Positions 63,304-64,000 of a stretch of DNA of 64,000 nucleotides are shown piece by piece. The DNA is from Zavarzinia aquatilis (lineage in GTDB: Bacteria; Pseudomonadota; Alphaproteobacteria; Zavarziniales; Zavarziniaceae). The stretch's first letter is position 1, and the number at the start of each line of letters is the position of its first letter. The notes under the pieces were generated by a model. The model was given only the letters and a program-made list of their open reading frames with translations, was not told the origin of the DNA and searched no databases. The position numbers and the translations under genes were made by a program. Where the stretch lies: positions 1 to 64,000 of the forward strand of contig NZ_QGLE01000010.1 of assembly GCF_003173035.1 (NCBI RefSeq), in the 5' to 3' direction.

Positions 63304-64000
63304 TGGCCCGGCTCGGCATCGTCTGGCGGCTGGTGCTGATCCTGCTGGCGGCGCTGATCCTGGTGCAGATGATCACCACCGCGCTCTATTTCTGGCGGCG
63401 GGAACAGGCCTTCGATGCCCGCCTGCGCTCGCCCATCGCCGATCAGGTGGCGGCCATGGCCAGCCTCGTCGACGAGGCCGACCCGCTGGAGCGCGAGGTC
63501 ATGCTGCGCGCCTTCAACAGCCAGGACCTTCTGGTCAGCATCAATGCCGAGCGCGGCGCCGACCTGCCCGACGGGCGCCCGCTTCGCCCGATGGAGGGCC
63601 GCGTGCGGGCGGAGCTGCCGGCGCTGACCCCGCCCCGGCTGGTCGTCATCCGCATGGAAACCGACATCGAGCAGAGCCGGCGCCTGCCCGTGCTCAGCCG
63701 GCTGTTCGCCGGCAAGGTGGCGGCGACGGTCGGGCTGGCCGACGGGCGCTATCTCCATGTCCTCGCCGACGGCGACCTGATGCCCCGGCTGTTCGGCCTG
63801 CAGCCCGGCTTCTTCGCCGGGGTGATCGGCTTCATGGTCGCGCTGCTGGTCGTCGTCCTGTTCACCCGGGAATCGAAGCCGCTGCGCCACCTTGCCCGCT
63901 CGGTGCAGGATTTCGGGCGCGATGCCGAACCCCGGCCGGTCAAGGAAGCCGGCGCGGCCGAGGTGCGGGTGCTGATCCGCGCCTTCAACGACATGCAGGG
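63300..64000 (+). CDS. Sensor histidine kinase, N-terminal part (runs off window)
   Basis: The frame from ATG 63300, overlapping the regulator stop as ATGA, stays open to the window end (233 codons). It has a first helix at about residues 8-30 (GIVWRLVLILLAALILVQMI), a periplasmic loop of about 140 residues, a second helix near 175-195 (FFAGVIGFMVALLVVVLF) and the beginning of a HAMP domain (ESKPLRHLARSVQDFGRD). The catalytic parts lie outside. It is the partner of the OmpR-type regulator. Confidence 0.88.
   Translation, partial: MMARLGIVWRLVLILLAALILVQMITTALYFWRREQAFDARLRSPIADQVAAMASLVDEADPLEREVMLRAFNSQDLLVSINAERGADLPDGRPLRPMEGRVRAELPALTPPRLVVIRMETDIEQSRRLPVLSRLFAGKVAATVGLADGRYLHVLADGDLMPRLFGLQPGFFAGVIGFMVALLVVVLFTRESKPLRHLARSVQDFGRDAEPRPVKEAGAAEVRVLIRAFNDMQ

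Overview
The window is a GC-rich (roughly two-thirds G+C by eye), densely coded stretch of a bacterial chromosome. The gene content points to an alphaproteobacterium: a complete PhyR-NepR-EcfG general stress response module, a HisKA_2-type sensor kinase, DUF1127, a DUF3047 protein, mreBCD-mrdA and a GNAT/C39 fusion next to a RimK-like ligase. AlkB, WS/DGAT and acyl-CoA dehydrogenase genes suggest a lipid- or hydrocarbon-using member of the Rhodospirillales in the broad sense. That placement is an inference. No phage, plasmid or CRISPR was found, and the only mobile DNA is the end of an IS5-type element at the left edge.

Layout. 1-2.3 kb: IS end and a hybrid histidine kinase. 2.3-7.7 kb (minus): DUF3047 protein, acyl-CoA dehydrogenase, WS/DGAT acyltransferase, MFS carrier. 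7.8-11.3 kb (plus): GNAT-C39 peptidase fusion, RimK-like ATP-grasp ligase, MepA endopeptidase. 11.3-17.6 kb: phospholipase C, a hydrolase, then a MepK-like peptidase and an LdtD-like L,D-transpeptidase. 17.7-23.3 kb (minus): a sulfur block with a possible 36-residue membrane peptide, an Rrf2 regulator, sbp-cysT-cysW-cysA and a heme-dependent N-demethylase-like protein. 23.6-24.6 kb: bfd and bfr with Fur-like sites. 24.6-30.2 kb (minus): methyltransferase, tRNA-Lys(CTT), mrdA-mreD-mreC-mreB.

30.3-33.4 kb (minus): alkane monooxygenase, its ferredoxin reductase and a TetR regulator, headed by a striking nested palindromic operator. 33.5-36.1 kb: ssuABC. 36.3-38.6 kb: ahpC-ahpF with 29-bp tandem repeats between them. 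39-47.4 kb: DUF2189 protein, VOC/MarR divergent pair, an unknown 110-residue protein, a 939-residue FG-GAP/RTX protein, a MocR regulator divergent from DUF1127-PhzF. 47.5-51 kb: enoyl-CoA hydratase, nitronate monooxygenase, trans-aconitate methyltransferase, lipid kinase. 51-54.5 kb: general stress response. 54.5-58.2 kb: uppP, corA, a K+/H+ antiporter. 58.2-64 kb: LysR regulator and mmsA, a sterol-desaturase-like protein, two small secreted proteins and an OmpR-type two-component system that runs off the right edge.

Functional themes are cell-wall growth and remodelling (mreBCD, PBP2, LdtD, MepK-like, MepA, UppP), sulfur uptake (sulfate and sulfonate), lipid and alkane metabolism, iron and peroxide handling, and stress signalling. 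Most of it is familiar. The least characterised parts are the GNAT-C39/RimK pair, the leader of the Rrf2 sulfate block, the ahpC-ahpF repeats and several sharp operator-like palindromes that have not been assigned experimentally here.
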